Assembly (NCBI GenBank): GCA_030147335.1
Contig: JASKZZ010000260.1
Span: forward strand, 1-5,133
Origin: Herpetosiphonaceae bacterium
GTDB taxonomy: Bacteria; Chloroflexota; Chloroflexia; Chloroflexales; Kallotenuaceae
Direction of reading: 5' to 3'
Length of the DNA: 5,133 nucleotides
Shown here: piece after piece, positions 1 through 5,133 of the stretch
How positions within the stretch are numbered: position 1 is the stretch's first letter
Layout of the letters: each line of letters begins with the position of its first letter
Notes under the pieces: generated by a model
Seen by the model: only the letters and a program-made list of their open reading frames with translations
Told to the model about the DNA's origin: nothing
The model's database searches: none
Translations under genes and position numbers: made by a program

Positions 1-522
1 CATCCTGTGCGGCTTCGCGTTTTGATGGCGCTGGCGGGCGTTGAGCGAACATCGCAGCAGATTGCAGCAACGATGAGCGACATACCAACGTCTTCAATTT
101 ATCGTCATTTACAAAAGCTGCTTGATGCCGGAATTGTCGAGGTTACAGCGCAGCGGCAGGTGCGTGGCGCGGTTGAAAAAACCTTCCGCATTGTCACTGG
201 AGCTGCCAGCATCGAGAAAGAGGATACCGAGCAATGGAACCTTGACGATCAACGTCGCGCATTTATGGTGTTTTTTACCCAGTTATTCCATGAATTCGAC
301 GCCTATCTCAAGCGGTCCGATCTCGACCCTGTACGCGATCTGGTTGGCTTTCGCACCGGCGTATTCCACGCGTCGGACGAAGAATGGCTTACAGCAATAC
401 ACGCAATGAATGCCGTGCTTGTGCCGTTGCTCGAAAACAAGCCATCCGCTGACCGAAAAATACGTCGATTTGCAACAGTATCATTACTCACTCCTGACGA
501 ACCCAATGAGCATCAATTATGA
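1..522 (+). CDS. Winged-helix (ArsR-like) transcriptional regulator, 5' end outside window
   Basis: This is a probable DNA-binding regulator, cut by the left edge of the window. The frame is open from base 1, beginning HPVRLRVLMAL, which is a typical first helix of ArsR-type winged-helix domains. The GTG at 7 is therefore an internal valine and not the start. Counting from base 1, residues about 17-42 form the helix-turn-helix (SQQIAATMSDIPTSSIYRHL is the recognition region), followed by KLLDAGIVEV and a wing ending near RGAVEKTFRI. The roughly 115 remaining residues are mostly helical and charged, with no motif I recognise. They probably form a dimerisation or ligand domain. No metal-binding cysteines are present, so a metal-sensing ArsR role is unlikely. 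The TGA stop at 520-522 lies 88 bases before the CPBP protease gene on the same strand, suggesting co-transcription. The fold is confident; the signal and target genes are unknown. Confidence 0.85.
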   Translation, partial: HPVRLRVLMALAGVERTSQQIAATMSDIPTSSIYRHLQKLLDAGIVEVTAQRQVRGAVEKTFRIVTGAASIEKEDTEQWNLDDQRRAFMVFFTQLFHEFDAYLKRSDLDPVRDLVGFRTGVFHASDEEWLTAIHAMNAVLVPLLENKPSADRKIRRFATVSLLTPDEPNEHQL

Positions 523-596
523 CCATTGTTTCAGTTGGGTGCAAAAACGAGGTTTTGGGTACATGCAGCTACCAGGAAGTTGCAGATAACGATAAC

Positions 597-602
597 GGAG
601 GA
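597..602 (+). promoter_or_regulatory. Ribosome binding site of the CPBP protease gene
   Basis: GGAGGA lies 8 bases before the ATG at 611, an ideal Shine-Dalgarno spacing. A second in-frame ATG at 614 would be 11 bases away, so 611 is preferred. The strong site shows that this gene is translated independently of the regulator gene upstream, even if both share one mRNA. Confidence 0.8.
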
Positions 603-610
603 ACCCGATC

Positions 611-1423
611 ATGATGTCAGTACAAGGCGGTGAGAACCAGTTTTGGCAGAAGTTTAGACCACTATTTGGCGTTGGCGCAATTGGCCTCGTCGCAGTGATT
701 CCTGTTCTGCAACCATTGATACAGGCTGCCATCGTCAAAATGCCTGAGCCACCCAAACTATCGATTTCCGCACTAACAGCTCTTTCACTCATTCAACCAA
801 CCGTATTGCTGGCAGCCGCAGTCGCAACCGGCGTGGCACTGGCTCCGAAGCTTGGATTACGATCTCGCATTGCGGACCGAGCAGTTACCGGTCATTCGCT
901 CCTGCCTGATTTGAAGCGCGAAGCACCGCTAGCGATAGGGCTTGGTGCTGCTGCTGCGTTCATCGTCATTTCCACGGATATAGCGCTGCGGCCATTTATC
1001 GGAGAGCAGATCAAGACAATGTCTGAGGCGTTGCCGCACAATACCGTCCTAATGACCTTGGCAGGCGTGTTGACAGGCGGCATCTTTGAGGAATTGTTGA
1101 TGCGCTGGGGACTAATGACCGCGTTAGCATATGCAGGATGGCGGCTTGTCCAAAAGCAAGACACACGTCCCAATGCGGTACTTATGTGGAGCGCGATTAT
1201 TATCGCTGCGCTCATTTTCGGCGCGGGGCACCTGCCGGCCACCGCCGCACTTGTACCACTAACGCCGTTGATCGTAGCGCGTGCACTCGTGTTGAACGGT
1301 GTGTTTGGCGTTGTGGCGGGCTGGCTGTATTGGCGGCGCAGTCTTGAAGCGGCCATGATTAGCCATGCAACTGGACATGTGGTCTTCACTCTCGTGTCGG
1401 TCTTCACATCACTTGGTCGTTAG
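611..1423 (+). CDS. CPBP family intramembrane metalloprotease (Abi/CAAX protease-like)
   Basis: This is a 270-residue polytopic membrane protein of the CPBP (CAAX protease and bacteriocin-processing, PF02517) family, related to eukaryotic Rce1. Motif 1 is seen as E160-E161-LLM-R165 (EExxxR) and motif 2 as F203-GAG-H207 (FxxxH). These glutamates and histidines form the metal/water-activating site in the family. The third motif is expected as H followed four residues later by N or D, but here it reads H252-ATG-H256, an unusual last residue. Hydrophobic segments lie near 20-40, 58-80, 105-125, 145-158, 166-180, 192-206, 214-240 and 246-266, giving about seven or eight passes. Start 611 is set by a strong GGAGGA site. 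No terminator follows it before the aminotransferase promoter. Family members process peptides, confer bacteriocin immunity or act in unknown membrane roles. No bacteriocin gene is visible here, so the substrate is unknown. Confidence 0.88.
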   Translation: MMSVQGGENQFWQKFRPLFGVGAIGLVAVIPVLQPLIQAAIVKMPEPPKLSISALTALSLIQPTVLLAAAVATGVALAPKLGLRSRIADRAVTGHSLLPDLKREAPLAIGLGAAAAFIVISTDIALRPFIGEQIKTMSEALPHNTVLMTLAGVLTGGIFEELLMRWGLMTALAYAGWRLVQKQDTRPNAVLMWSAIIIAALIFGAGHLPATAALVPLTPLIVARALVLNGVFGVVAGWLYWRRSLEAAMISHATGHVVFTLVSVFTSLGR

Positions 1424-1473
1424 CGCCGCCCGATACAAATGACCCAACCTTTCTCCCACAACTCGGATTACAA

Positions 1474-1501
1474 ACCAGTGGAAGCTTTGACTACCGCTGG
1501 T
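1474..1501. promoter_or_regulatory. Imperfect inverted repeat bracketing the -35 box (candidate operator)
   Basis: The half-sites ACCAGTGG (1474-1481) and CCGCTGGT (1494-1501) are inverted copies matching at 7 of 8 positions. They are separated by 12 bases and their centres are about two helical turns (20 bp) apart. The -35 hexamer of the aminotransferase promoter sits inside the spacer and the right arm lies in the -35/-10 spacer, so a bound dimer would block RNA polymerase. This is inferred from geometry alone; chance similarity is possible. Confidence 0.35.
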
Positions 1502-1515
1502 CGCTGCGCTAGAAT
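1487..1515 (+). promoter_or_regulatory. Sigma70-type promoter of the aminotransferase gene
   Basis: TTGACT (1487-1492) and TAGAAT (1510-1515) are separated by exactly 17 bases and each differs from consensus at one position. The predicted transcription start is near A1522, leaving a 5' leader of about 54 bases with an A-rich run (from about 1539) before the ribosome binding site. It is the best promoter match I see in the window and makes the aminotransferase a separate transcription unit from the protease gene. Confidence 0.75.
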
Positions 1516-1564
1516 GATAGTAGCTCCTTTATTCCCCAAAAAAATAGACAATCGCATCCACGGC

Positions 1565-1571
1565 GAGGAGG
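1565..1571 (+). promoter_or_regulatory. Ribosome binding site that decides the GTG start of the aminotransferase
   Basis: GAGGAGG ends 4 bases before the GTG at 1576. Its first GAGG register (1565-1568) gives a more usual 7-base spacing. The next in-frame candidate, ATG at 1603, has no purine-rich site upstream, so the GTG is preferred. Confidence 0.7.
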
Positions 1572-1575
1572 CAGT

Positions 1576-2916
1576 GTGGCACAGGCAACAGTTGACGATG
1601 TAATGACGCAGCGGCCAGGTCCGGCAGCTCAAGAGATTGTGCGGCGAGATACGCATGTCTTAGCACCGGTATCAGGACGAGTATATCCTTTTGTAATTGA
1701 GCGCGGCGAAGGCTGCGAGGTATGGGACGTTGACGGCAATCGCTACCTGGACTTCAACGCTGGGATCGCTGTTGTAGCGACAGGACATTCCCATCCGCGT
1801 GTGGTCAAGGCTGTGCAGGATCAGGCCGCCAAGTTCATCCACATGGCCGGCACCGATTTTTATAACGAAGCGCAGGTAAAGCTTGGTGAAAAGCTGATCG
1901 CGACAATGCCGCCATCAAGCGACTGGCGCATTTTCTTGGCCAACTCCGGCACTGAGGCGGTTGAAGCGTCGATCAAGCTTGCGCGTTATGCTACAGGACG
2001 GCAAGGCATCATCGCATTCTTCGGCGCGTTCCATGGCCGCTCCTATGGCTCTCTATCGCTAACAGCATCCAAGCCACGACAGCGTGCGGGCTACTTCCCA
2101 ATGCTGCCCGGCGTTGTTCATGCATATTATCCCAACTCGTACCGGCCTCCGCTTGGCAGCGATCCGGAGCTTGTTGTTGATACGTGCCTCGACTACATCG
2201 AACACACATTGTTTGAAACAGTGATGCCACCGTCAGAGGTCGCGGCAATCGTTATCGAGTCGATTCAGGGTGAGGGTGGGTATGTTGTGCCGCCCGCCGA
2301 TTGGTTCCCTCGGCTCCGTGCATTATGCGACAAGCACGGCATTCTCCTCGTACTTGACGAGGTGCAATCCGGCATCGGACGGACCGGCAAGATGTGGGCG
2401 TATGAGCATTTCGATATCGTGCCCGACATTGTTGCCAGCGCCAAAGGCCTTGGTTCGGGAATGCCGATTGGCGCGTGTATCGCGCGCAAGGAGCTAACCG
2501 ACAACTGGCTACCGGGCGCGCATGGCAATACTTACGGCGGCAATGCGTTAGCGGCAGTCGCGGCGTATGAAACACTGAGCCTGGTTGAAGAAGAGCTGAT
2601 GGCAAATGCCCGCGAGGTGGGTGCGTATCTCCAGCAGCGGCTTGAAGCTATTGCGGAACGCTCCAACAACATTGGCTGCGTGCGCGGCAAAGGATTGATG
2701 ATCGGCGTTGAGTTCATCAAAGACAAAGCTTCCAAGCAGCCGGATGGACAAGGAGCAGAGGCAGTCATGACCGAGGCGTTCCGACGAGGGCTGCTGCTGC
2801 TCACGTGTGGCAAGTCCACAATCCGTTTCTGTCCGCCGCTTGTGCTGACCAAGGAGCAGGTCGACGAAGGTCTGGCTATCTTTGAAGATACGTTGCAGGC
2901 AGTTTACGGCCAGTAG
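1576..2916 (+). CDS. Class III PLP-dependent aminotransferase (acetylornithine / 4-aminobutyrate aminotransferase family)
   Basis: This is a 446-residue cytoplasmic fold-type I PLP enzyme, full length for the family. K290 in ASAKGLGSGMP is the expected Schiff-base lysine. D261 and Q264 (DEVQSG) contact the cofactor ring, SGTEA (124-128) and T319 (GNTYGGN) hold the phosphate, and F152-H153 stacks on the ring. R417 (STIRFCPPL) is positioned to bind the substrate carboxylate. E228 and E233 lie in the IESIQGEGG segment, where most relatives have P instead of S229. Family reactions transfer an omega-amino group (GABA, ornithine, acetylornithine) to 2-oxoglutarate; some archaeal relatives of similar length are ornithine aminotransferases or amino-acid racemases. 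No arginine or GABA gene is adjacent, so the substrate is open and no symbol is given. The start is GTG, supported by GAGGAGG upstream. The gene has its own promoter and ends before a bidirectional terminator. Confidence 0.93.
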   Translation: MAQATVDDVMTQRPGPAAQEIVRRDTHVLAPVSGRVYPFVIERGEGCEVWDVDGNRYLDFNAGIAVVATGHSHPRVVKAVQDQAAKFIHMAGTDFYNEAQVKLGEKLIATMPPSSDWRIFLANSGTEAVEASIKLARYATGRQGIIAFFGAFHGRSYGSLSLTASKPRQRAGYFPMLPGVVHAYYPNSYRPPLGSDPELVVDTCLDYIEHTLFETVMPPSEVAAIVIESIQGEGGYVVPPADWFPRLRALCDKHGILLVLDEVQSGIGRTGKMWAYEHFDIVPDIVASAKGLGSGMPIGACIARKELTDNWLPGAHGNTYGGNALAAVAAYETLSLVEEELMANAREVGAYLQQRLEAIAERSNNIGCVRGKGLMIGVEFIKDKASKQPDGQGAEAVMTEAFRRGLLLLTCGKSTIRFCPPLVLTKEQVDEGLAIFEDTLQAVYGQ

Positions 2917-2937
2917 GATAGATAAATAAGCACACAC

Positions 2938-2976
2938 AAAGAAGAACTCGCCGTGTACGCGGCGAGTTCTTCTTTT
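2938..2976. terminator. Bidirectional rho-independent terminator between convergent units
   Basis: A perfect 16-bp stem (2938-2953 with 2960-2975) encloses a 6-base loop TGTACG. The inner stem is G+C-rich (CTCGCCG/CGGCGAG) and the outer stem is A/T-rich, giving TTCTTCTTTT on the + strand and TTCTTCTTTG on the - strand. It starts 22 bases after the aminotransferase stop and lies 25 bases beyond the GNAT stop, so it can end both converging transcripts. Confidence 0.9.
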
Positions 2977-3000
2977 GGCATCACTACACTGGTGAGGGTA

Positions 3001-3564
3001 TCAATCACCCTGCGATTTTGCATCCATCCATTCATGGCGCAACAAACCATACAAATACATATCATGCCGCGCACCATCCCGATGCAGGAACTCGCGGTAG
3101 GTTCCCTCACGCCGAAAGCCAAGTTTCTCGTACAAGGCAATCGCCCGCTGGTTGTAGGCAAAAACAGTCAGTTGCACGCGGTACAAATTTAGCTCATCAA
3201 AGGCAAAGCGCAGCGCCAGCTCAAGCGCCTCTCGGCCATATCCCTGCCCCTGGTACGACCCATCACCGATTGCAATCGCTAGCCAGCCAACCTGATGCGT
3301 CCATAAAATGCCGTTAAGCTCAACATAGCCGATCAACGCATTTGATGTGATCAGCCGTACAGCGAACAAAAATGCATTGGACGATTTGTGTTGCTCGTCC
3401 AGCCATTGTGCCAGCGCAGCTTCATTCTTTGGCATTGCGGGCAGGGCATCGAACAAGCGTAGAAAAGCAGCGTCTTGATGCCACCGTACAATTATTGGCA
3501 GATCGGCTGTGGTACAAGCCGAAAGTTGGACCGACACGCCCCGAAGCAGTCCAGCCGAGTTCAT
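3001..3564 (-). CDS. GNAT family N-acetyltransferase (RimJ/RimL-like)
   Basis: This is a 187-residue cytoplasmic acetyl-CoA-dependent acyltransferase. The N-terminus LLRGVSVQL...TTADLPIIVRW is the usual opening of RimJ/RimL-like GNAT proteins. Motif A is at about 95-123, with the pyrophosphate-binding loop Q105-GQ-G108-Y-G110 (Q/RxxGxG/A). Motif B follows with N138 and Y145 in NQRAIALYEKLGF; the tyrosine is the usual general acid. The C-terminal RREGTYREFLHRDG and DMYLYGLLRHEW segments are also typical. The ATG at 3562-3564 overlaps the TGA of the SDR gene as ATGA. No good Shine-Dalgarno site precedes it, so translation is probably coupled to the SDR gene. Relatives acetylate protein N-termini, amino sugars, amino acids or antibiotics. 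The substrate cannot be told here. Confidence 0.9.
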   Translation of the reverse strand: MNSAGLLRGVSVQLSACTTADLPIIVRWHQDAAFLRLFDALPAMPKNEAALAQWLDEQHKSSNAFLFAVRLITSNALIGYVELNGILWTHQVGWLAIAIGDGSYQGQGYGREALELALRFAFDELNLYRVQLTVFAYNQRAIALYEKLGFRREGTYREFLHRDGARHDMYLYGLLRHEWMDAKSQGD

Positions 3565-4565
3565 GCCAGGTTTATCCGCGACACTTCCATGCCGAGAAGC
3601 TGCATCTCGTGCGCCAGCGTTTCGCCCAACCCTTCCTCCAACGACCGTGCCTGAAAGCCAAGCTCGCGTTCCGCTTTTGCGCTGCTGCCAAGATATGTTG
3701 GACCCGCAATCACGCGTAAGCTTTCTGAAGTGTACAGCTCGGGCAGCGACACAATTTTTTCAAGCGGCTCCACCACATTCGCAAGTGATTTAAGCAGCTG
3801 TGGCACTGGACGTAAGCGAGGCGCTTTGATACCGGAAAGCTTTTCGGCTGTGAGCAGAGCCTCGATTAACGAGTGCGGCGGACCGGCAGTAATATATGAC
3901 TCACCGGGTCGACCCTTGTCCATCGCTAGCACATGCGCTGCAACCGTATCGTCAACATGAGCCCAGCAATACGCCGTCTGCTGCGGTATCAGGAGCAGCT
4001 GGCCTTGCAAATATTGCAGCAGCGTATCCCGCACCGAACTGGTGTCTCCCGGTCCGTAATTTACTCCCGGCTGCACAATCACCAGTGGCAGGCCTGCCTC
4101 CATCATGGGCAGCGCAACCTCGTAATGTGCGGCCCACTTTGTCCGTTCATATTCACTGAGATGCGGCCCATCGTGACGATAACTTTCATCCACGATCCGC
4201 CCATGTGTATCGCCAAAAACGGCCAGCGTGCTGGTGTACACACCTTTTGGTATCTTCAAATCGCGCATCAGCTCCAGAACATTGCGCGTACCTTCGACGT
4301 TGATCTGCTGCGCGACACGTTTATCACGAGCGCCCACCTTGTACCAGGCTGCAATGTGGAACACGCCGTCAACGCCGGTCATTGGATGGCGCATGCTTTC
4401 GCGATCTGTAATATCACCTACTGCCAGCTCAACGCCAAGGTCACGCAAATCGTTGGCCTTCGCAGGTGTACGCACCAGCGCCACAACCTCATGTCCTGTC
4501 TCAACGAGCCGACGACCAACACGTCCACCAATGAAGCCGGTCGCGCCCGTAACAAAATATTTCAT
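3561..4565 (-). CDS. NAD(P)-dependent epimerase/dehydratase, extended SDR (dihydroflavonol-4-reductase-like)
   Basis: This is a 334-residue Rossmann-fold oxidoreductase, normal length for extended short-chain dehydrogenases. The start MKYFVTGATGFIGG carries the dinucleotide-binding TGxxGxxG (residues 6-13). D51 (GDITD) is placed to contact the adenine. The catalytic set is S112 or T113 (YTSTLAVFG), Y139 and K143 (YERTK). VQPGVNYGPGD (about 164-174) and the C-terminal SSAKAERELGF segment are typical of DFR-like and HpnA-like epimerases. The frame is open further upstream to an ATG at 4673, but that extension would overlap the hydrolase gene and displace the glycine loop from the N-terminus. 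The ATG at 4563-4565 with AAGGAG 10 bases upstream is therefore chosen. Likely activity is NAD(P)H-linked reduction or epimerisation of a sugar nucleotide, steroid or ketone; the substrate is unresolved. It lies 37 bases after the hydrolase and overlaps the GNAT gene by 4 bases. Confidence 0.92.
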   Translation of the reverse strand: MKYFVTGATGFIGGRVGRRLVETGHEVVALVRTPAKANDLRDLGVELAVGDITDRESMRHPMTGVDGVFHIAAWYKVGARDKRVAQQINVEGTRNVLELMRDLKIPKGVYTSTLAVFGDTHGRIVDESYRHDGPHLSEYERTKWAAHYEVALPMMEAGLPLVIVQPGVNYGPGDTSSVRDTLLQYLQGQLLLIPQQTAYCWAHVDDTVAAHVLAMDKGRPGESYITAGPPHSLIEALLTAEKLSGIKAPRLRPVPQLLKSLANVVEPLEKIVSLPELYTSESLRVIAGPTYLGSSAKAERELGFQARSLEEGLGETLAHEMQLLGMEVSRINLA

Positions 4566-4575
4566 GCAGCCCACA

Positions 4576-4581
4576 CTCCTT
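4576..4581 (-). promoter_or_regulatory. Ribosome binding site that decides the SDR start
   Basis: On the - strand AAGGAG lies 10 bases before the ATG at 4565. It supports the start that puts the glycine-rich loop at residue 6. Its first two bases also belong to the right arm of the palindrome at 4580-4595. Confidence 0.7.
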
Positions 4582-4595
4582 GTCGCATGTGACAA
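4580..4595. promoter_or_regulatory. 16-bp near-palindrome in the hydrolase-SDR gap
   Basis: TTGTC and GACAA arms flank a GCATGT core whose CATG is itself symmetric. Only one base pair of the 16-bp dyad is mismatched. It overlaps the first bases of the SDR ribosome binding site and the transcription start expected from the weak promoter at 4597-4625. It could be a protein-binding site or, as RNA, a small 5-bp hairpin next to the Shine-Dalgarno sequence. I cannot assign a known regulator family to it. Confidence 0.35.
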
Positions 4596-4596
4596 T

Positions 4597-4625
4597 AGTG
4601 TATCAAGCCTGGAGAAATGCTTCAA
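4597..4625 (-). promoter_or_regulatory. Possible weak internal promoter before the SDR gene
   Basis: On the - strand TTGAAG (4625-4620) and TACACT (4602-4597) are 17 bases apart, each matching consensus at 4 of 6 positions. A TG lies one base before the -10 (TGATACACT), as in extended -10 promoters. Transcription would start near 4590, inside the palindrome. Most of it lies in the 3' end of the hydrolase gene. The match is modest and the call is tentative. Confidence 0.3.
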
Positions 4626-5133
4626 CGATGTTGTAAAACTGCTTGGGCTGTTCAAGCCAGGGCCAGTGCCCACATTTGTTGATCATTGCAATCTGCGTCT
4701 GCGGCATCCACTCCCGCAGCGTATAAGCCTGGGTAATCGGCTCGAAATCCTGGTAGCCATATACAACAAGAACAGGCGTCGTAATTGCGCCGAAATTAGC
4801 CCAGTGGGAAAACTGGCCAAGCGAGCCAAGCACGCCGTGCTCGACAAGCGCCATGTTATACGGCTCAACACTATCCAAGAAGTGCTGTAGCTGCTGATCG
4901 GCTAAGCTAGGCTCGTAGAACCACGCACGGAACATGACCGTCATTCGCTCCCGGTAAACCGTAGCATATCGCGTTTGATCACCCGCTTGTCGCGCCGCCT
5001 CGGCCTGTTCAAGCAGCTTGGCAACTTGTTCGCGCTCATTCGCAGTCAGTGACCGAAACATGTTGGCCTGATACACCTCAACCATCTCATAAGGGATAGG
5101 GCCGGGCGCGATCATTGCCATACGGTCAACGTG
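4603..5133 (-). CDS. Alpha/beta hydrolase, 3' part only (5' end outside window)
   Basis: This is the C-terminal 176 residues of an alpha/beta-hydrolase-fold enzyme. The frame stays open through the right window edge and reads HVDRMAMIAPGPIPY, the strand that normally follows the nucleophile elbow. The ATG at 5121 is therefore an internal methionine and the GxSxG nucleophile lies outside the window. Counting from that methionine, residues about 12-105 form a helical cap. TTPVLVVYGYQD places the triad acid at D125, and NKCGHWPWLEQP places the triad histidine at H152 (bases 4666-4668). The cap and the GHWPWLEQP ending resemble proline iminopeptidase-like (S33) and related hydrolases, but the substrate cannot be inferred. 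It is the first visible gene of the - strand operon, 37 bases before the SDR gene. Confidence 0.88.
   Translation of the reverse strand, partial: HVDRMAMIAPGPIPYEMVEVYQANMFRSLTANEREQVAKLLEQAEAARQAGDQTRYATVYRERMTVMFRAWFYEPSLADQQLQHFLDSVEPYNMALVEHGVLGSLGQFSHWANFGAITTPVLVVYGYQDFEPITQAYTLREWMPQTQIAMINKCGHWPWLEQPKQFYNIVEAFLQA

Noticed and set aside
544..556. Small inverted repeat AAAAC-GAG-GTTTT in the gap between regulator and protease genes.
   Set aside because: The stem is only 5 bp, A/T-rich and without a following T-tract, so it is not a terminator. It is too short to call an operator.
564..584. Weak hairpin TGCAGCT/AGTTGCA upstream of the protease ribosome binding site, considered as a leader or riboswitch element.
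   Set aside because: It is a single 7-bp stem with one G-U pair and no conserved aptamer features. The 88-base gap is too small for most riboswitches.
892..1407. 171-residue open frame on the - strand opposite the CPBP protease.
   Set aside because: It is antisense to a gene with clear family motifs and has no plausible fold or upstream ribosome binding site that I can see.
1424..1486. Search for a terminator after the protease gene.
   Set aside because: No hairpin followed by a T-run is visible between 1424 and the -35 box, so some read-through into the aminotransferase is possible, but there is nothing to annotate.
4566..4673. Longer N-terminus for the SDR protein, starting at the ATG at 4673.
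   Set aside because: The extra 36 residues would overlap the hydrolase coding region and push the glycine-rich loop away from the N-terminus. The ATG at 4565 has AAGGAG upstream and gives the standard MKYFVTGATGFIGG opening.
3933..4890. Long open frames on the + strand (3933-4592 and 4228-4890) opposite the SDR and hydrolase genes.
   Set aside because: The translations have no recognisable motif and low-complexity composition, and they lie antisense to genes with clear catalytic residues. They are shadows.
1..5133. A novel defence, toxin-antitoxin, retron, CRISPR or mobile-element system.
   Set aside because: No array, reverse transcriptase, nuclease, transposase, integrase or terminal repeat is visible. 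CPBP proteins have been called 'Abi' by name, but that label alone does not support a phage-defence role here.

Overview
The window looks like an ordinary chromosomal segment of a free-living bacterium. G+C is moderate (a little over half by eye), genes are tightly packed, Shine-Dalgarno sites are clear, and one sigma70-type promoter is close to consensus. The style of the proteins (winged-helix regulator beside a CPBP membrane protease, an 'acetylornithine aminotransferase family' enzyme, a DFR-like epimerase) recalls Chloroflexota. That is only an impression from protein style, and nothing in the window fixes the taxon. I see no rRNA, tRNA, CRISPR array, insertion sequence or phage gene.

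Layout. The left half reads on the + strand: the 3' part of a winged-helix regulator (1-522, start outside the window), a CPBP-family intramembrane protease (611-1423) with a strong ribosome binding site, then a PLP-dependent class III aminotransferase (1576-2916) behind its own promoter (1487-1515). An imperfect inverted repeat brackets the -35 box of that promoter. The right half reads on the - strand and, in transcription order, holds the 3' part of an alpha/beta hydrolase (4603-5133, start outside the window), an NAD(P)-dependent epimerase/reductase of the extended SDR type (3561-4565) and a GNAT acetyltransferase (3001-3564). The last two overlap by ATGA. The two halves converge on a perfect 16-bp hairpin at 2938-2975 that can terminate transcription from both sides.

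How the genes may work together. The regulator and protease probably form a co-transcribed pair, since I see no convincing promoter between them. The aminotransferase appears to be an independently regulated single-gene unit. The hydrolase, SDR and GNAT genes look like one operon with three small-molecule enzyme types. Their shared substrate, if any, cannot be read from the sequence. A weak internal promoter and a palindrome lie in the short gap before the SDR gene and might give the last two genes separate control.

I found no clear previously undescribed system. The points most worth a second look are the two candidate operator-like dyads, the unresolved substrate of the aminotransferase, and the altered third motif of the CPBP protease.
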